Assembly (NCBI GenBank): GCA_947449135.1
Contig: CANFQO010000015.1
Coordinates: 1-53,596, forward strand
Direction: 5' to 3'
Origin: Planctomycetaceae bacterium
GTDB lineage: Bacteria > Planctomycetota > Planctomycetia > Pirellulales > UBA1268
DNA: 53,596 nucleotides
Shown here: piece after piece, positions 50,672 through 53,596 of the stretch
How positions within the stretch are numbered: position 1 is the first letter of the stretch
Layout of the letters: every line of letters begins with the position of its first letter
Made by a program: the position numbers and the translations under genes
The notes under the pieces: generated by a model
What the model saw: the letters and a program-made list of their open reading frames with translations, nothing else
What the model was told of the DNA's origin: nothing
Database searches by the model: none

Positions 50672-51175
50672 ATGCCCACATCCAAATCCGGTTCCCCCAA
50701 GCCGCCTCCCCAGACACCTCGCAGTCGCGTGCTGATCGCCGACGACAACGAGCCCAACCGCGAACTGCTCGAGGTCTACCTTGCCGAACTCGATTGTGAG
50801 ATCGCCACGGCGGTGGACGGACGCGATACGCTCGACAAGGTCGACTCCTTCAAACCGCACGTGATCCTGCTCGATGTGATGATGCCGAAGCTTTCGGGCT
50901 TCGAGGTCTGCGAACGGCTGAAGTCGGACGCCGCCACCAGCCCGATCATGATCCTGATGGTGACCGCTCTGGGCGAGTTGGGCGACATCGAACGGGCCGT
51001 CGAGGCGGGTACCGACGATTTCCTGTCGAAACCCGTCAACAAGATCGAGCTCGTGAAGCGGGTGGAGAACATGCTCAAGCTCCGGCACGTGAGCGACGAG
51101 TTGGAGCGTCTGCGGAGCTACATCAGCACCATGGACGACGAACTGCCGCCACGCCAGTCGGGCCGCGCGAACTAG
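50672..51175 (+). CDS. Stand-alone response-regulator receiver protein
   Basis: The 167-residue protein is a single receiver domain. Key residues are D24 and D25 (LIADDNEP), the phosphoacceptor D68 (ILLDVMMP), T98 (MVTAL) and K120 (FLSKPVN). A polar, proline-rich N-terminus of about 17 residues and a helical C-terminal tail (HVSDELERLRSYISTMDDE) flank it. There is no DNA-binding output domain, so it may act by protein contact or as a phosphate relay. No histidine kinase is nearby. The gap to the DUF2617-like gene is 33 bases with no clear ribosome site. Confidence 0.9.
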   Translation: MPTSKSGSPKPPPQTPRSRVLIADDNEPNRELLEVYLAELDCEIATAVDGRDTLDKVDSFKPHVILLDVMMPKLSGFEVCERLKSDAATSPIMILMVTALGELGDIERAVEAGTDDFLSKPVNKIELVKRVENMLKLRHVSDELERLRSYISTMDDELPPRQSGRAN

Positions 51176-51180
51176 CCAAG

Positions 51181-52050
51181 CTACCGCACCGCCACGTCTC
51201 GCAGGACGCGGACCGTCGCGGTCGACTTATTGAGCACGTAGAAGTGGATGCCTGGCACGCCTCCGTCGATGAGCCCCTGCACCTGCCGCGAGGCAAATTC
51301 CACTCCGGCCTCGAACTGTGCCGCCTCGTCCGCGCCAGCGGCCTCGAAGCCCCGGGTGAAGTCCTCGGGAAGCCGGGCCTTGCACAGGCTTGCGATGCGA
51401 CGGACCTGTGCGTAGTTGGTGACGGGCATCACGCCTGGCACGATCGGCTGCGTGATGCCGAGAGCCCCGCAGCGATCGCGAAAGCGGAAGAAATCGGCGT
51501 TGTCGTAGAAGAGTTGCGTGACGACCACGTCACCACCGGCGTCACACTTCCGCTTGAGGTTCTCGAGGTCTGCGTCGGCGCTCACCGCCTCCTGGTGCGT
51601 TTCCGGATAGCCCGCCACGAGGATTCCAAATTCGGGAAACTCGCTGCGGATCAGGGCGACCAGTTCCGACGCATACCGTAGCCCGTCGGCCACGGGCGTG
51701 AACGCTGTCTCCCCCTTGGGCGGGTCGCCGCGCAGTGCGACGATCGCCGAGACGCCGCGATCGCGGGCCTCGCGGAGATAGTCACGGAGTTCGTCGACCG
51801 TGCTGCCCACGCAGGTGAGATGACTGGCAACGGGCAGGTTGTGACGTGATCGCACGCCTTCGATCACGTCGAGCGTCGTGCCGCGGGTCGAACCGCCGGC
51901 GCCGTAGGTGCAGGTGATGAGGGATGGGTCGAAGGCCATCAGGTCATCGACTGTTCGCCACATCATCGCCTCCGACTCGGGGGTCTTTGGCGGAAACAGT
52001 TCGAACGACAGGCCGAAGCGGCTGTTCTCGTAGGCATCTTTGATCGACAC
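51181..52050 (-). CDS. metF: 5,10-methylenetetrahydrofolate reductase
   Basis: The 289-residue enzyme reduces methylene-THF to methyl-THF with FAD, feeding methionine synthesis. FGLSFELFPPKTPE, ITCTYGAGGSTRGTT, VSAIVALRGDPP, DVVVTQLFYDN and VPGVMPVTNYAQ are the family's blocks, complete and in order. I prefer a GTG start at 52050 (VSIKDAYENS), because GAGG lies eight to eleven bases upstream and the family N-terminus begins there; a TTG at 52080 would add ten residues. It converges with the receiver gene, whose stop is five bases away. Confidence 0.93.
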   Translation of the reverse strand: MSIKDAYENSRFGLSFELFPPKTPESEAMMWRTVDDLMAFDPSLITCTYGAGGSTRGTTLDVIEGVRSRHNLPVASHLTCVGSTVDELRDYLREARDRGVSAIVALRGDPPKGETAFTPVADGLRYASELVALIRSEFPEFGILVAGYPETHQEAVSADADLENLKRKCDAGGDVVVTQLFYDNADFFRFRDRCGALGITQPIVPGVMPVTNYAQVRRIASLCKARLPEDFTRGFEAAGADEAAQFEAGVEFASRQVQGLIDGGVPGIHFYVLNKSTATVRVLRDVAVR

Positions 52051-52114
52051 GTCAGGGCCTCGAAAAGGTGGAAGAGACAAGCGACTCGTTATTGTAGTGC
52101 GATGATGCGACCGG

Positions 52115-53386
52115 TCATGGGCCGGTAGACAAAGCTGCCAGCATCCGCATGAATTCGCGGTCGGCCTCCAGCAATTCCAGGCCTCGCCGGGCCATCATCC
52201 GTTCGAGAATGATCGTGGCCTGTTCAGCGGTCGTGCCTTCGCCACCGGCCACGGTCATGTTCGTGAATGCCGGCACGCGTTCGGGCACCGGGTTGCTCAC
52301 CGTCGCCGCGATGCCGATCCGCGCTCCGCAAGGAAGGGATGTGTGGATCGTCGTCTTCGCGAAGTCGCCCACGAGCGCCCCGAGGAACTGCCGCCCGGTG
52401 TGGACCGTGGTGCGGCCGCCGTCGGCGGCCGGTTCGTGCAACCGGACCGGCCCATACGTGGTCTTGAGATTGCCCGTGGATGTGCCGGCCGCCAGGTTCA
52501 CCCAACTGCCGATGTGGCTATGGCCGAGGAAGCCGTCGTGCGGCTTATTAGAGAAGGGTTCCATGACAGTCGCCTCGACCTCGCCTCCGACGCGGCAGTC
52601 TGTGCCGATGCATGTGGCGGCGCGGAGCCACGCGTGCGGATTGATGCGGGCCCTGCTGCCGATCCAAATCGGGCCGTCGAGGCAGACGAAGGGGCCGATC
52701 TCGGCGTCGGCCTCGACGACGACGGGCCCCTGCCGAACGACGACCTGCTCCGCGATGATAGCCCCCGCGGCGGCGAAGAGCCCCGGCCGCACCTCGCGGA
52801 ATCGTTTCGAATCGATCTGCACGGCGAGCGTGCCGACAATCGCCCGCTCGTGGGCGCCGATGATCTCGTGGGGCTGCGAGAGCATCTCGAGTGTGGCATC
52901 GGCTTCCGGGAGCAGGAGCGACATGATGGCGTCGGTGGCGGCGGCGGCATCGGCGAGCACCGCATCGACGACAGCCTGATCGGCTCCGCTCCCGTCGGCG
53001 GAGACATGCACGATGGCTGCGGCTATCGACGTGCCCTCACGCACGATGGTGCGGTGGCCGGCCTCGACGAGACTGCGGAGGGCGATGAGATTCTCGCGGC
53101 TGGGCACCACGCGGGCGTTGACGAGGAGGAGCACGGCACCGTGCGATGAGACGGGCGGTTGGGACGGAGGAATCAGCGAGGAGCCGCCCCAGACGGCCAC
53201 CCGGCTGCCGTCGATCGCTTCGAGGTAGCGGGCCAGGTGGGGCCGCAGGACGCGGCGAACCGGGCCGAAGTGCCCGAGGAGATCGCTGAGTGTGGAGCAA
53301 CCGATGGTGAGGTCGCAGGCGGGCCGTGCGGCGGTGAGCGGCCCGAGCCGGTCCACCAGATCGTCCTCGAAAACGATGGTCTTCAT
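52115..53386 (-). CDS. GlmU-like sugar nucleotidyltransferase/acetyltransferase family protein
   Basis: The 423-residue protein resembles the alternative GlmU-type family (UDP-GlcNAc diphosphorylase/acetyltransferase, as in Bacteroidetes). The N-terminal part (1-110) has VFEDDLVDRLGPLTAARP and lacks the classical LAAGxGTRM loop. The C-terminal half forms a left-handed beta-helix of hexapeptide repeats (about 220-370; VVVEADAEIGPFVCLDGPIW, INPHAWLRAATCIGTDCRVG). HSHIGSWVNLAAGTSTGNLK is the typical acetyltransferase turn region. It may act in amino-sugar nucleotide synthesis, but the weak first domain leaves the reaction open. The start at 53386 (MKTIVFED) fits the family; an upstream ATG at 53467 does not. 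Confidence 0.8.
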   Translation of the reverse strand: MKTIVFEDDLVDRLGPLTAARPACDLTIGCSTLSDLLGHFGPVRRVLRPHLARYLEAIDGSRVAVWGGSSLIPPSQPPVSSHGAVLLLVNARVVPSRENLIALRSLVEAGHRTIVREGTSIAAAIVHVSADGSGADQAVVDAVLADAAAATDAIMSLLLPEADATLEMLSQPHEIIGAHERAIVGTLAVQIDSKRFREVRPGLFAAAGAIIAEQVVVRQGPVVVEADAEIGPFVCLDGPIWIGSRARINPHAWLRAATCIGTDCRVGGEVEATVMEPFSNKPHDGFLGHSHIGSWVNLAAGTSTGNLKTTYGPVRLHEPAADGGRTTVHTGRQFLGALVGDFAKTTIHTSLPCGARIGIAATVSNPVPERVPAFTNMTVAGGEGTTAEQATIILERMMARRGLELLEADREFMRMLAALSTGP

Positions 53387-53460
53387 CGCCGTAGGGTAGG
53401 CGAATGACCTCAGCGACGGCCAGCGGAATCCGTGATGACGACCGGCCCTGCGTGGCGGCT

Positions 53461-53490
53461 CTGGCAATCAGTCGCGGCGGGCCGTAATCT
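53461..53490 (+). promoter_or_regulatory. Possible tRNA-Leu promoter
   Basis: CTGGCA (53461-53466) and TAATCT (53485-53490) are spaced by 18 bases and lie about 25 bases before the tRNA. The match to consensus is modest; position is the main argument. Confidence 0.3.
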
Positions 53491-53515
53491 CAAGAGTTCG
53501 AGGCTGTTCTGATGA

Positions 53516-53596
53516 GCCGGAGTGGCGAAATGGCAGACGCGACGGACTCAAAATCCGTTGCCCGCAAGGGCGTGTGGGTTCAAGTCCCTCCTCCGG
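53516..53596 (+). tRNA. tRNA-Leu(CAA), truncated by the window end
   Basis: The acceptor arm begins GCCGGAG and its partner CTCCGG runs to the last base of the window, missing at least the final C and any CCA. The D-arm (GGC...CGC) is followed by an anticodon stem ACGGA/TCCGT with loop CTCAAAA, giving anticodon CAA for leucine TTG codons. A long variable arm (GCCC-GCAA-GGGC) is typical of class II tRNA, and the T-loop reads TTCAAGT. Confidence 0.95.

Overview
The window looks like part of a high-GC Planctomycetes chromosome, probably Pirellulales-like. The evidence is lineage-typical families: two large c-type cytochrome proteins of the DUF1549/DUF1553 (PSCyt/PSD1) type, each followed by a Tat-type DUF1501 gene, and a giant PVC-type heme protein. 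A BamA-like Omp85 protein and a GT9 heptosyltransferase point to an outer membrane. Few genes have clear Shine-Dalgarno sites. No phage, integrase, transposase or CRISPR array is visible.

Layout. 0.1-4 kb (minus strand): a squalene-cyclase-like repeat protein, a hypothetical, rpiB, and a fused Sua5-like/LMW-phosphatase gene. 4-8.3 kb (plus): bamA and a GT9 glycosyltransferase. 8.4-14.2 kb: a HI0933-type flavoprotein (minus), then the first PSCyt-DUF1501 pair (plus). 14.15-14.57 kb: a repeat-rich spacer with a duplicated gene tail and an inverted hairpin pair. 14.6-27.4 kb: mostly minus-strand genes (aldo/keto reductase, lactate permease, TMTC-like TPR protein, DUF202 protein, a 2120-residue alpha-2-macroglobulin) plus one plus-strand membrane protein. 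27.6-41.2 kb (plus): recQ, the second PSCyt-DUF1501 pair, a 1690-residue GDSL/propeller/discoidin/azurin/cytochrome protein, a YceH homologue and a small protein. 41.2-48.5 kb (minus): rlmI and an MMPL/RND transporter, then the overlapping run folK-fusion, panC, lgt-CDGSH. 49-53.6 kb: a CPBP protease, a DUF2617-like protein, a response regulator, metF, a GlmU-like protein and a tRNA-Leu cut by the window end.

Gene cooperation. bamA and the GT9 gene fit outer-membrane assembly and glycolipid synthesis. folK, metF and panC are folate and pantothenate genes. The PSCyt, DUF1501 and giant heme/copper genes form an apparent extracytoplasmic redox module, with an unknown substrate.

The most novel signal is a structured intergenic element of about 70 nt. 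It occurs in three full copies (11-78, 12577-12648, and 8288-8354 on the minus strand) and one possible half copy (18311-18331). The paired arms differ between copies in a compensating way, while a bulged T and, in two copies, a TATCCT loop are kept. Other points of interest are an Lgt-CDGSH fusion, a Sua5-like domain that has lost its catalytic motifs fused to an intact phosphatase, a FolK fusion with a broken P-loop, and a macroglobulin without its thioester.
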